Shown: in pieces, positions 31,380 through 38,893 of the stretch
How the letters are laid out: each line of letters opens with the position of its first letter
Numbering within the stretch: position 1 is the first letter of the stretch
Assembly: GCA_016188145.1 (NCBI GenBank)
Contig: JACPIJ010000046.1
Span: 1-39,866, forward strand
DNA length: 39,866 nucleotides
Direction of reading: 5' to 3'
Source: Candidatus Woesearchaeota archaeon
Lineage (GTDB): Archaea; Nanobdellota; Nanobdellia; Woesearchaeales; UBA10216
Notes under the pieces: generated by a model
Told to the model about the DNA's origin: nothing
Database searches by the model: none
What the model saw: only the letters and a program-made list of their open reading frames with translations
Position numbers and translations under genes: made by a program

Positions 31380-31841
31380 ATGCCCCTAAGCGGAATGCTT
31401 ACATGCGGAAGCTGCGGAGCGAGAACGCAGATGAACACCATGAGGTATAACCTCAGCGGAAGCAAGCTTATCTGCCAGGGCTGCGTGGAAAAAGAGCGAA
31501 GCTCAATAAAGCCAGGAACAACGCACGCAACCTCAATCAGGCTCCAGCGGGAGCAGATGCAGCAGAAGATGCGCGTTACAGGCAGGGCGGATAACGCTCC
31601 GGAAACTGCAGGGCTGCAGCAAGCCAGAGCAGCAGGCGCGGCAGCTGCAGGCGAAGGCGGCGAAGGCATGGTGAGCTACTACTGCAGGATGTGCCACTTC
31701 AAGTTCTCGCGAAAGAAAGACGCAGAGGTTAATGCGTGCCCCTACTGCGGAAGGGAATCTGTAAGCCAGGCGTACGAAGGCAAGGCACAGGACCTCATTG
31801 AGGAAGCCAGCGGAGAAGAGGGCGAACTCTTTTCCAGATAA
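31380..31841 (+). CDS. double zinc-ribbon protein
   Basis: A 153-residue cytosolic protein with an N-terminal zinc module (CGSC at 9-12 and CQGC at 34-37) and a C-terminal one (CRMC and CPYCGR in the last third). They are joined by a basic, then Ala/Gly-rich linker (about 40-95). Such paired ribbons are common in archaeal nucleic-acid and translation-linked proteins. The HTH-CBS regulator follows on the same strand after its own promoter. No specific family could be named. Confidence 0.7.
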   Translation: MPLSGMLTCGSCGARTQMNTMRYNLSGSKLICQGCVEKERSSIKPGTTHATSIRLQREQMQQKMRVTGRADNAPETAGLQQARAAGAAAAGEGGEGMVSYYCRMCHFKFSRKKDAEVNACPYCGRESVSQAYEGKAQDLIEEASGEEGELFSR

Positions 31842-31893
31842 CGAGTATTATTTTAGGAATATCTTTCTGAATTTTTATTCCACAACCGCAACA

Positions 31894-31903
31894 AATTTAA
31901 ACC
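31894..31903 (+). promoter_or_regulatory. box A of the HTH-CBS regulator
   Basis: AATTTAAACC, about 30 bases before the GTG at 31924, supporting a leaderless GTG start. Confidence 0.6.
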
Positions 31904-31923
31904 ACAACCTCCAGCTTAAAGAC

Positions 31924-32490
31924 GTGAAACATAAAACAGACCTTAATCCCGAACTGCAGGAGATAAGGCAACTTAGGAAGAAGCACAACCTCACGCAGAC
32001 CCAGCTGGCAAAGCTGGCAGGCGTAAGCCAGAGCCTCATTGCGAAGATAGAATCTGGGAGGATTGACCCGACTTTCAGCCACGTAAGGAGAATCCTCGAA
32101 GTCCTGCACGGCATGGAAAGGGAGAAGGAGCCGAAGGCGGAGCAGCTGATAACGCACAAGATAATTGTTGTCGGGAAAAACGAGCCCCTTTCAAAAGCAA
32201 TAAAGGAAATGAAGAGCTACGGGATATCGCAACTGCCCGTGACAGAAGCTGGCATGGTGATCGGGCTTGTATCCGAAACAGCAATCATAGAAAAGATTGC
32301 CGAAGGAAAAAACCCAACCTCTCGTCAGGTAAAGGATGTCATGGAGGAAGCCCCGCCCGTGGTGGCCAAGACAACGCCATTGCCTGCTGTTACAGAGCTG
32401 CTCAGGCACGCTCCCTTGGTCATAGTTGCCGAGAACGGGAAGCCGAAAGGAGTGATAACGAAGGCAGACGTGCTCAAAAGAATAGGATAA
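31924..32490 (+). CDS. HTH (XRE-type) transcriptional regulator with CBS pair
   Basis: A 188-residue archaeal regulator. Residues about 11-65 form an XRE-type helix-turn-helix (IRQLRKKHNLTQTQLAKLAG, VSQSLIAKIESGRIDP). Two CBS domains follow (about 77-128 and 135-188), with the strands GISQLPVTEAGMVIGLVSE and GKPKGVITKADVLKRIG. CBS pairs usually bind adenine nucleotides, so DNA binding may respond to energy charge. The GTG start is inferred from the box A; a longer frame overlapping the previous gene crosses this promoter and is unlikely. The target is unknown. Confidence 0.88.
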   Translation: MKHKTDLNPELQEIRQLRKKHNLTQTQLAKLAGVSQSLIAKIESGRIDPTFSHVRRILEVLHGMEREKEPKAEQLITHKIIVVGKNEPLSKAIKEMKSYGISQLPVTEAGMVIGLVSETAIIEKIAEGKNPTSRQVKDVMEEAPPVVAKTTPLPAVTELLRHAPLVIVAENGKPKGVITKADVLKRIG

Positions 32491-32532
32491 ACAAGCTCTG
32501 TTAAAAGTCTTTGGCGACTGCAAGTTGCGCAG

Positions 32533-33504
32533 TTAGCCCCGCTGCGACGAATATCTGTCAAGAATGTCCTGCCTGCCAGTCCACTTGGCAACTGAAAGCA
32601 TAAAATTAAGTATCTTAGGGGGCATTTCTTCAGGCAGGGCTTTGAATTGGCGGTTAAGTTCAACGCCTGCCCCTTTCGCAATGTCATAAACCGAAGCTGC
32701 AGCTGCGTAGGACTGCAAAGCCTTTTCGCAAGTGGCAAAGTATTTATTTATAGTTCTTTTTCCTACGGCTCTGGTAAGGTATTTCCCCATCTGTCTGTCG
32801 CTGGCCTCAAGCACTTCGGAACCAAACTTTACGAGTTGAAGTTCCTCTAATCTTTCAAAATTCCCTTGAACCTTCGCCATCTCGGACGGGATATTGTAGT
32901 GATAGAGGTGTGCCACAGTCAGACAGGCGTGTGCCCACATATAAAAAAACATGTACTTTCCCTCATGTTTTTCGCGGTTTACAACACCCGGCAGTTTTGC
33001 TAACAGCGTTTCTAAACTATCAGTTCGCTCTAAAAACATTCTCCCAAGAATCGCAGCAGTTTGTTCTAAGCGATTAACCACACTTCGCCATTCCATTATA
33101 ATTGGCGGCTCAAAGAGCTGCGATTTGGGATCCAGAAGACCATAAGAACGAAGCCCATTCAGAATTCCCAAAGCTTCAGAATATCTTGCTAACAGCGTTT
33201 CTGAACTATCAGTCTGCTCTAAAAGGCTCTCAAGATTCATAGCAGCTTGTTCAGCAGCTTGTTTTAAGCGCCAAACCACGCGTTTCCATTCCGTTATAAT
33301 TGGCGGCTCAAAGAGCTGCGATTTGGGATCCAGAAGACCATAAGAACGAAGCCCATTCAGAATTCCCAAAGCTTCAGAATATTTTTTGACTACACTCTTT
33401 AAATTGGATTTAGCCAGCGCTTCTTCCAGAAAGGAAACTGCAGCTCCTTGGCCAACTGGCAACAATCCTTCAAGCCGCTGCTCTTTTGGCAAGTTATCAT
33501 CCAT
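32533..33504 (-). CDS. unrecognised helical protein with a recent internal duplication
   Basis: A 323-residue protein of predicted helical character. Residues 42-107 and 108-170 are tandem repeats; 29 residues (YSEALGILNGLRSYGLLDPK and onward) are identical in both and the rest has diverged. The C-terminal half holds a possible amphipathic bundle (FYMWAHACLTVAHLYHYN, KRTINKYFATCEKALQSY). No signal peptide. The ATG at 33504 is about 30 bases after TTAATATATTAAGG (33524-33535), so it is probably leaderless. It converges with the HTH-CBS gene. No known family could be assigned. Confidence 0.65.
   Translation of the reverse strand: MDDNLPKEQRLEGLLPVGQGAAVSFLEEALAKSNLKSVVKKYSEALGILNGLRSYGLLDPKSQLFEPPIITEWKRVVWRLKQAAEQAAMNLESLLEQTDSSETLLARYSEALGILNGLRSYGLLDPKSQLFEPPIIMEWRSVVNRLEQTAAILGRMFLERTDSLETLLAKLPGVVNREKHEGKYMFFYMWAHACLTVAHLYHYNIPSEMAKVQGNFERLEELQLVKFGSEVLEASDRQMGKYLTRAVGKRTINKYFATCEKALQSYAAAASVYDIAKGAGVELNRQFKALPEEMPPKILNFMLSVAKWTGRQDILDRYSSQRG
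33096..33382. repeat. 198-bp tandem duplication (89-bp identical core)
   Basis: The block 33096-33184 recurs without a change at 33294-33382, offset 198 bp, which keeps the reading frame (66 codons). Flanking parts of the unit are diverged. The core either duplicated recently or is kept the same by gene conversion. Confidence 0.9.
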
Positions 33505-33523
33505 TTGAGCAAGTGGTTTGAAA

Positions 33524-33535
33524 TTAATATATTAA
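33524..33535 (-). promoter_or_regulatory. box A of the duplicated-repeat gene
   Basis: CTTAATATATTAA on the minus strand, at leaderless distance from the ATG at 33504. Confidence 0.5.
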
Positions 33536-33541
33536 GGTTAT

Positions 33542-33620
33542 GGTTGGAGGGCAAGAAAGTCACGCTAGCGTGAGTAAGCTCTAACTAACCCGGGTTGTTG
33601 CTTTTGCTGACGCTCCAACT
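33542..33620. other. inverted-repeat cluster in a 318-bp gap
   Basis: The gap 33505-33822 has no supported gene. It holds a closing stem, GTTGGAG (33543-33549) with CTCCAAC (33613-33619), enclosing a 14-base palindrome TCACGCTAGCGTGA (33560-33573) and AACCCGGGTT. Further right AAAGATTTT and AAAATCTTT form a 9-bp inverted repeat near 33671-33709. These could be a small RNA or terminators. Confidence 0.35.
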
Positions 33621-33822
33621 GACTTAATTGAGGTCTTTTAGTGTCTGGCACAAAATTTTCCATCTGAGTGAAAGATTTTTACAAAAACGGCAAAATCCCG
33701 AAAATCTTTTAGAAAATCCGGACAAAGGTTTAGATATAAGTTCAATGTAATATGTTGCTAGGCTGCGAAGTTAACTTTCGGGTTCGTTTACCATTCCGGA
33801 GCCCGATTTCTTTTTATTTTTC

Positions 33823-34650
33823 TTATATCTTCTCTCCAACAACAGCGATTTTGCTTATTGACGACCGGCCAATGCCTGCCTTGTCGCACGCTTCAAGGTA
33901 TTTCTGCTTTGTGATTCTCTTGTTCAGCCCTTTTCCTAACGCTGCTGCCGCAACGGCATCGGCAGCAACCGCATCTGCAGACGCAACGCAAAAATTAGTT
34001 TCAAGGCCTTTTTTATTGACTACAGACTCGAACCCGTCAACAACAGCCAATGATGGCTTCGCAACCTTCAGAAGCTCTGCCAATGCCGCATCATATTGTT
34101 TGCTGGACAGGAGCTTTTCCTTGTCATTTTTTGAAAGGGACCTGCCGGTGCTTGCCGCGCTTCCTATCGCCATGTTTGCAGACGCAGCCGAGAAGCGACT
34201 GCCCGAGAGTTTGGGGACAGCAGCTGAAATCCTGAAGTCGGAATTGAGAATGGTCTTTGCAACACGGACAGGAAGCTTATTGCTCAGTGAAATTGTGACA
34301 AACTCGTCCCTGTTTAGGTCAACGTACTTCAGGCCATAATCATCATGCAGCTCGTGCAAATCCGCTTTGTGGAATACCGGCTGAACCTCACTGCCGTCAT
34401 AAAGCCCTTCCGCTATCGTTATTTTCTTGTTGGTGAACTCCAGAATAAAGTCCAAAACTGCCCTCACGGCATCAGCTGAAGTGTGCATGCCCTGTCTTGT
34501 GAAGAGGAAGTCTGGCTTGATTACAATGCGCATGCTGCTGGCAATCCTGTCACTGACTGAATCTTGAACCAGCTCCAATGCCTTGATCACGGCATCGTAC
34601 CTGACAGGTGCTGCTGCAAGGCCAACAGTTGACTTATGCTTTGGCGGCAT
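33823..34650 (-). CDS. DUF362-family protein
   Basis: A 275-residue cytosolic protein. DUF362 features include IVIKPDFLF near 43-51, a Thr/Ser-Ala segment (HTSADAVRAVLDFILEF) and ITIAEGLYDGSE, followed by the late strand SLAVVDGFESV. Many DUF362 proteins carry a ferredoxin domain; this one has only one cysteine, so an iron-sulfur role is unlikely. It includes an Ala-rich stretch near 228-245. A single gene with an upstream TTATAA-like site. Function unknown. Confidence 0.8.
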   Translation of the reverse strand: MPPKHKSTVGLAAAPVRYDAVIKALELVQDSVSDRIASSMRIVIKPDFLFTRQGMHTSADAVRAVLDFILEFTNKKITIAEGLYDGSEVQPVFHKADLHELHDDYGLKYVDLNRDEFVTISLSNKLPVRVAKTILNSDFRISAAVPKLSGSRFSAASANMAIGSAASTGRSLSKNDKEKLLSSKQYDAALAELLKVAKPSLAVVDGFESVVNKKGLETNFCVASADAVAADAVAAAALGKGLNKRITKQKYLEACDKAGIGRSSISKIAVVGEKI

Positions 34651-34708
34651 ATGGCAAATTCCGCTTTTTAAGTTATAAAAACTTTGCTAAATTTTATTTA
34701 ATGCCTTT

Positions 34709-35524
34709 TTAAGCAATATCCCTCACCTTCCCAAAATGGTAAGTCTCATCACCAGCCACGAAAATGTCAAAGCTTCCAAGATTCTGCTGCATGAACGGGC
34801 TGATGAACCTTTCCTTGAGAATGTCAGTGCCTATGGTTACCTGGTTGAAGGATGGCATTACAATCATTTTCTTTTCTTTCCCGCTGCCTTTCCACCTGCC
34901 AAGGACAAAGCACTTGTAAAGCTCTGTTCTGGCGCCATCTCGAAGCGAGACTGCAGGGTGCTCATTCCCTACAATGATGATTTTTGATTTTTTGAACTCG
35001 CTGCCAGTAGGAACAACATGGCCGTGGCAGATGAACTTGTCATTGATAGCTATGTTCTCGACAACGACGATGTTTCTCTTCCGGGCTATCGGGGAAAGCT
35101 TGACATCGTGGTTGCCCTTCACAAGTATGACCTGCCCGGAATGCTGAAGCAGGAAATCCAGCAGCTTCAAAATGTCGCGCCACTCCTGGTCTGAAATGGA
35201 AGCGAAATCGTGCTTAAGGTCGCCGTTTACGACGATTGCCTCAAATTTTGTTTCTTTGCCGCCACTGCCGCTTTTTCGTTGTTGCAAATCGGCAGCTGCC
35301 GATTGCACGTTCTGCATGGCAGAATTGTGCTGCAGCAAAGAAAAAATCCTCGCAATGCGCTCAATGGTGTCCTTAAACTGAAACCTGGGTATGAAAACGC
35401 CATGCTTAGCCATTGCCTCCTCGTAGCCGAGGTGCACGTCGCCAATTATGAGGATGTTTTCCTTTTTGAGGTAGAGCGCCAAGTCAGCTATTGCGATGCC
35501 AGGCAAAACGTCAACTAAGCCCAT
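34709..35524 (-). CDS. metallophosphoesterase (COG1407-like)
   Basis: Calcineurin-type phosphoesterase, 271 residues, probably acting on a nucleic acid or nucleotide. The dimetal motifs are in order: IIGDVHLG (Asp29, His31), VVNGDLKH (Gly101, Asp102), GNHD (137-140), ICHGH (165-169) and GNEHP (186-190). These match the archaeal ICC-like phosphoesterase group, often found beside Lhr helicase genes. An Lhr gene is indeed about 3.4 kb away in this window on the same strand, separated by the AT-rich island. A low-complexity Gln/Ser/Gly/Lys insertion lies near 70-93. Confidence 0.85.
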   Translation of the reverse strand: MGLVDVLPGIAIADLALYLKKENILIIGDVHLGYEEAMAKHGVFIPRFQFKDTIERIARIFSLLQHNSAMQNVQSAAADLQQRKSGSGGKETKFEAIVVNGDLKHDFASISDQEWRDILKLLDFLLQHSGQVILVKGNHDVKLSPIARKRNIVVVENIAINDKFICHGHVVPTGSEFKKSKIIIVGNEHPAVSLRDGARTELYKCFVLGRWKGSGKEKKMIVMPSFNQVTIGTDILKERFISPFMQQNLGSFDIFVAGDETYHFGKVRDIA

Positions 35525-35572
35525 GGCTGCTGCGGAAGAGAGAAGGGTATAAATTGGTTGCTGAGAAAACGC

Positions 35573-35947
35573 CTAACCAAAGCTCTCGGGCATCTCCATC
35601 TCGCCGAGGGAGCAGCGCTGGCAGATTGTGCCTTCAAGGCTAAGCCCCTTGAGCTTGAACAGCTTGAACGGCCTGCCGCAATTGGCACAGGTAATCGTCA
35701 CCTGCTCAAGAGTGGGAACCTCGTCAGCTGCCTTTTTGACTGGCACGGCAGCTGCTGTTTTCGGCTGCCTCGGCTGCCGCTGTTGCTTCTTTGCACGCCT
35801 CTTCGCATGCTTTTTTGCGTGCCTTGCCCCATGCCTCTTTGAAACTCGAGAAACAGAAGCCTTTCGCCTGGCAGCCCTGGCAGCCTTATGCGGCCTCCTG
35901 CCAGAACGCCCTTTCTTAGCCTTACCAGCCTTGCTGCGTTTCTTCAT
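35573..35947 (-). CDS. H1-like basic protein with zinc ribbon
   Basis: A 124-residue protein. Residues 1-60 are extremely rich in Lys, Arg, Ala and His (GKAKKGRSGRRPHKAARAA, KRHGARHAKKHAKRRAKK), like histone H1 or bacterial H1-like tails. The C-terminal 45 residues form a zinc ribbon with CANC and CQRC. Probably a DNA- or RNA-binding protein, possibly chromatin-associated. The ATG at 35947 is preferred over an upstream TTG close to the box A. Its promoter has the same 18 bases as the zpr1 promoter. Confidence 0.7.
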   Translation of the reverse strand: MKKRSKAGKAKKGRSGRRPHKAARAARRKASVSRVSKRHGARHAKKHAKRRAKKQQRQPRQPKTAAAVPVKKAADEVPTLEQVTITCANCGRPFKLFKLKGLSLEGTICQRCSLGEMEMPESFG

Positions 35948-35979
35948 AGCCAAAACCCATTTTTTACTCGGCTGCAACG

Positions 35980-35997
35980 TTTAAATAGTTTTTGGTG
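35980..35997. promoter_or_regulatory. possible bidirectional promoter
   Basis: On the minus strand CACCAAAAACTATTTAAA drives the H1-like gene and is identical to the zpr1 promoter core. The symmetrical TTTAAA also lies about 23-28 bases before the 5' stem of the RNA candidate at 36003 on the plus strand. Confidence 0.5.
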
Positions 35998-36002
35998 AAA
36001 TT

Positions 36003-36148
36003 AGGGTTGTTGCGAAAATCGTCTGCCACGCCAGCTGTGGTTCGCTTAAACGCGAACTTACTTTTTCTCCTCTCCACGGCAACCGTTGGGGAGAGAAAAG
36101 AACCTTCGCAACTCAAAGGCACAGCTGGCTGAATTATGCGACAACCTT
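36003..36148 (+). ncRNA. candidate structured RNA with multibranched fold
   Basis: Closing stem P1 pairs 36003-36014 with 36137-36148 (12 bp including G-T pairs). P2 pairs GCCAGCTGTG (36030-36039) with CACAGCTGGC (36120-36129), 10 perfect pairs. Within P2, hairpin P3 is GTTCGC-ttaaac-GCGAAC (36040-36057). P4 (36061-36100) is a long CT/AG-rich stem with two small bulges ending in ACGG-caa-CCGT. No coding frame fits. A box A lies about 25 bases before the 5' end. It does not show the conserved motifs of RNase P RNA, SRP RNA, 5S rRNA or known riboswitches. Confidence 0.6.
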
Positions 36149-36155
36149 GGTAAAG

Positions 36156-36165
36156 CATTTAAAGG
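36156..36165 (+). promoter_or_regulatory. box A of the gene at 36187
   Basis: CATTTAAAGG, about 30 bases before the ATG, a leaderless layout. It begins right after the RNA candidate ends. Confidence 0.6.
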
Positions 36166-36186
36166 AAAGCCCAAACAAAAAGAAAT

Positions 36187-36399
36187 ATGAAAAGGCTCAA
36201 AATTGAGAAAGCGATAGAAGCGTACAGGGAAGGAAAAAGGACCATAAGGGAATGCGCAGAGCTTTGCAGGGTGGATTACAGGGGTTTTCTTAACGAGCTG
36301 GCCAAAAGGAACCTTATTGGGGGAAACGCAAGGCTTCAGCAGATAATGCTCAAAGACACAAGCGAGCAATTAGGCGCTTTTTCAGGTCAGCGGCATTAA
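36187..36399 (+). CDS. 70-residue UPF0175-like/HTH small protein
   Basis: Starts MKRLKIEKAIEAYREGKRTI; the pattern KAIEAYREGKRTIRECAELCRVDYRGFLNEL resembles the UPF0175 family, where a helix-turn-helix-like segment is preceded by an (A)xxLYREGKxS motif. UPF0175 proteins have been proposed as antitoxins or small regulators; no toxin partner is obvious, although the AT-rich orphan converges on it from the right. Leaderless promoter. Moderate confidence in the family. Confidence 0.6.
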   Translation: MKRLKIEKAIEAYREGKRTIRECAELCRVDYRGFLNELAKRNLIGGNARLQQIMLKDTSEQLGAFSGQRH

Positions 36400-36449
36400 G
36401 GACAATTATCAAGGGGCACACTCAATTAAGGTTATAAAGAATCGTGGCA

Positions 36450-38741
36450 TTAAAAGTAGGATTGCTCAGATTTTGATTGATAAATCAGGAATACTCTAAT
36501 TATTTCTTTATCAATTTCATTTCTAAATTTATTTAAAATTGAGCTATCGATCTTTTCAATTTTCATATCTTCTTTAAGGTGTTTTTCTATAATTTTAAAA
36601 TAATAACTGGATTTATCAATTTCTGGAACTGCATTGCCGCACATATAGAATCTTTGCCAATTTTGATTCTTTATTTGTTTTAAAATTTGATATTTTATAA
36701 GCTTTTTCTGCAAAGGAGTTGCATTTTCTAGTTTTATTTTTGCTTCTCTACGGATTCGTGGACGTGTATCAAAAGTTATTAACAGATCATTTTTCTTCTT
36801 AACAGCCTCTTTTTGGAGTTTTTCTTCTTCTATTATGGGTACTTCTAAAGAATATACCCCCTCTTTATCCAAGGGGATATCTGCATCTAGGTCTATTAAG
36901 TCTATCTGTTGTTTCAAAAGAGCAGTTCTTTCAATGAAAGTATATAATTTTTTGAATGTTGAATCGCCAGAAATCTTTTTTACGATTCCTCTTCTTCTGG
37001 AATCTTTCGGGTTCATGGCATAAAAATTAGATTTATCTAAATCGTCTGCTAAGGTTTTCTCATTTATTTCTGTTTGTTGTTTATCTTTGTTTTCTTGTTC
37101 TTGTTTTTTTAGAATTGCTTTGATTTTCTTATTTTTTTTAGAAAGAATCTTGTTTTCTTCTTTCATCAACTCTAATGAATTAAAGTTTGGATTATTCTTT
37201 CTTAATTCTTCAGTAAGATTAGCTAATTCTGGATCAAGAAGTTTGTAGATTTTTATGGCATAATAGTAATTATGGATATTCTCAAATAACTCAGCAAACT
37301 TTTCAATTTCATTCTTTGAAAATTTATTCTTTTTGTTCTCTATCAGTTTAAATATATAATAATTTCTACTTAAATTGGTTTTATCTTTTATTACACTTTC
37401 AATAGTTTTTATAATGAAAGTTTTATCAAATAAATCATAGCATTTAGAAAAGAATTCAGAAATGAATTCTTCAGTCAGGAAAGGTTTGCTAATTAATACT
37501 TGGTTAAGGATGTCAACATAGAATTTATCATTATCAATTCTTTCAATATCTTTTATTATATCTCCCGGCATATGATACATTGTTGGGAATTCTCCAGTAT
37601 TCTCTAAGACCGTTAAAGCCAATCTTAATTTGTTTTCTATAATTTTATTGATAAATGAAATCTCTTTTTTGTTTCCCTCTACTAAGTTTTGTGCTGATTC
37701 AAGCAATTTAAATGCGAGCAGATATAGGTTTTCTTCTGAAAACAAGTCTGCTTCTTTTATAGCATTTTGAAGTGTTTTTTCTAACTTTTGTTGGGAGAAC
37801 GATTCAGCAGCTTTCCGATCAATTGCGAATAATTCTAATCTTTTTTTCATCTTTTTGTTATTAGAAGCATTAAAACATTCTATGGCTTTCCAAGGACTGA
37901 TATCAAGGTTATTAGAGATGAAAATATGCCCAATTTTATCAACAGTTGTTTTGGAATATTTAAAGTATTTTAGGTAAGGTTCAATAATATTCCCTAATGT
38001 GTAAGAATAACCTACAGAATCTTTTTTTCCTTTAATCAGATCTGGGTAAAAAGTAATTATTGAATTAAGCCAATTATCAACTTTTTTGTTTAAACCATCA
38101 ATGGTTCTCTTTTTGAATGAATCAACAGATTTATTGAATTTTCCAAACAATTTCTTCAAATCTCCGAGATAAAAAGAATTAACTTTAGGAGCTAAAGAAA
38201 TTATTTTTTTCGGTATCGGAAGCTCCAAAAGCATTGGAAAATAACTTGAAAATTGATTTAAGTCTTTTCTTTCTATTGCTGCTTCACACATTCCCACATA
38301 TAAATTAAGATAAACATTCAAAGAGTCTTCTTTATCTTCAAATAAATCTAATACGCCTGCCAACTCTTTAAACTCAAATTGCTGTAATTTAAATAGATTT
38401 AACGCTTCGGATTTAGAAATTTTGATATTATGTTCATTAAGATCATCAATTAAATCTTCTTTTGTGAGATATTTTTTCTCATTGGCATATTTTCCATTCT
38501 TAACAATATAATTCCTGGCATCTTTAAGTTCAGATACTGTAATTTGTTTTCCAAGAAGTTTAGAGGCGATAAAAGCTTTTTTAACATTACAACTTCTTAA
38601 TGCCCAAGTAATATAATGACTGACGAGTTTTTCTTTTAGTTCTTTTGGAACATTAGCTAAGTAAGTTGGAAAAATCAAATCATCTTTCCACTCTCTTACA
38701 ATCCACTTTGCAGTACTCTCAATTAAGGTATTGCCAACCAT
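36450..38741 (-). CDS. 763-residue AT-rich orphan, helical with coiled coil
   Basis: No known family recognised. The sequence is strikingly AT-rich and Lys/Asn/Ile/Phe-rich compared with every large neighbour, a sign of horizontal transfer. It appears helical throughout, perhaps a helical-repeat scaffold, with a charged coiled-coil stretch about three quarters along (ENKILSKKNKKIKAILKKQE) and a basic C-terminal third (PRIRREAKIKLENATPLQKK). No signal peptide, membrane helix or catalytic motif is evident. The ATG at 38741 lies about 32 bases after a box A; a TTG at 38765 is too close to it. Intact over its whole length, so probably expressed and under selection. Confidence 0.8.
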   Translation of the reverse strand: MVGNTLIESTAKWIVREWKDDLIFPTYLANVPKELKEKLVSHYITWALRSCNVKKAFIASKLLGKQITVSELKDARNYIVKNGKYANEKKYLTKEDLIDDLNEHNIKISKSEALNLFKLQQFEFKELAGVLDLFEDKEDSLNVYLNLYVGMCEAAIERKDLNQFSSYFPMLLELPIPKKIISLAPKVNSFYLGDLKKLFGKFNKSVDSFKKRTIDGLNKKVDNWLNSIITFYPDLIKGKKDSVGYSYTLGNIIEPYLKYFKYSKTTVDKIGHIFISNNLDISPWKAIECFNASNNKKMKKRLELFAIDRKAAESFSQQKLEKTLQNAIKEADLFSEENLYLLAFKLLESAQNLVEGNKKEISFINKIIENKLRLALTVLENTGEFPTMYHMPGDIIKDIERIDNDKFYVDILNQVLISKPFLTEEFISEFFSKCYDLFDKTFIIKTIESVIKDKTNLSRNYYIFKLIENKKNKFSKNEIEKFAELFENIHNYYYAIKIYKLLDPELANLTEELRKNNPNFNSLELMKEENKILSKKNKKIKAILKKQEQENKDKQQTEINEKTLADDLDKSNFYAMNPKDSRRRGIVKKISGDSTFKKLYTFIERTALLKQQIDLIDLDADIPLDKEGVYSLEVPIIEEEKLQKEAVKKKNDLLITFDTRPRIRREAKIKLENATPLQKKLIKYQILKQIKNQNWQRFYMCGNAVPEIDKSSYYFKIIEKHLKEDMKIEKIDSSILNKFRNEIDKEIIRVFLIYQSKSEQSYF

Positions 38742-38765
38742 TTGTGGATTTAGTATGTTAGGCAA

Positions 38766-38776
38766 CCTTAAATAAG
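38766..38776 (-). promoter_or_regulatory. box A of the AT-rich orphan
   Basis: CTTATTTAAGG on the minus strand, at leaderless distance from the ATG at 38741. Confidence 0.55.
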
Positions 38777-38893
38777 TTATGTTATTTTTAAAGTAGTTTT
38801 AATATTGCCCCGATTCCATTTAATAAATCGTCAAGGGCGTAGCCAAATCGCGAGTGTGCCACCGAGTAATATTGCACATAACCACTATTTCTT

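Noticed and set aside
33096-33382. CRISPR-like or insertion-sequence repeat
   Set aside because: Only two in-frame copies within one gene, with no spacers, terminal inverted repeats or transposase.
36003-36148. RNase P RNA, SRP RNA or 5S rRNA
   Set aside because: The conserved core sequences of these RNAs (such as the RNase P GAGGAAAGTCC-like block or SRP GGAAGGAAGCAG-like loop) are missing.
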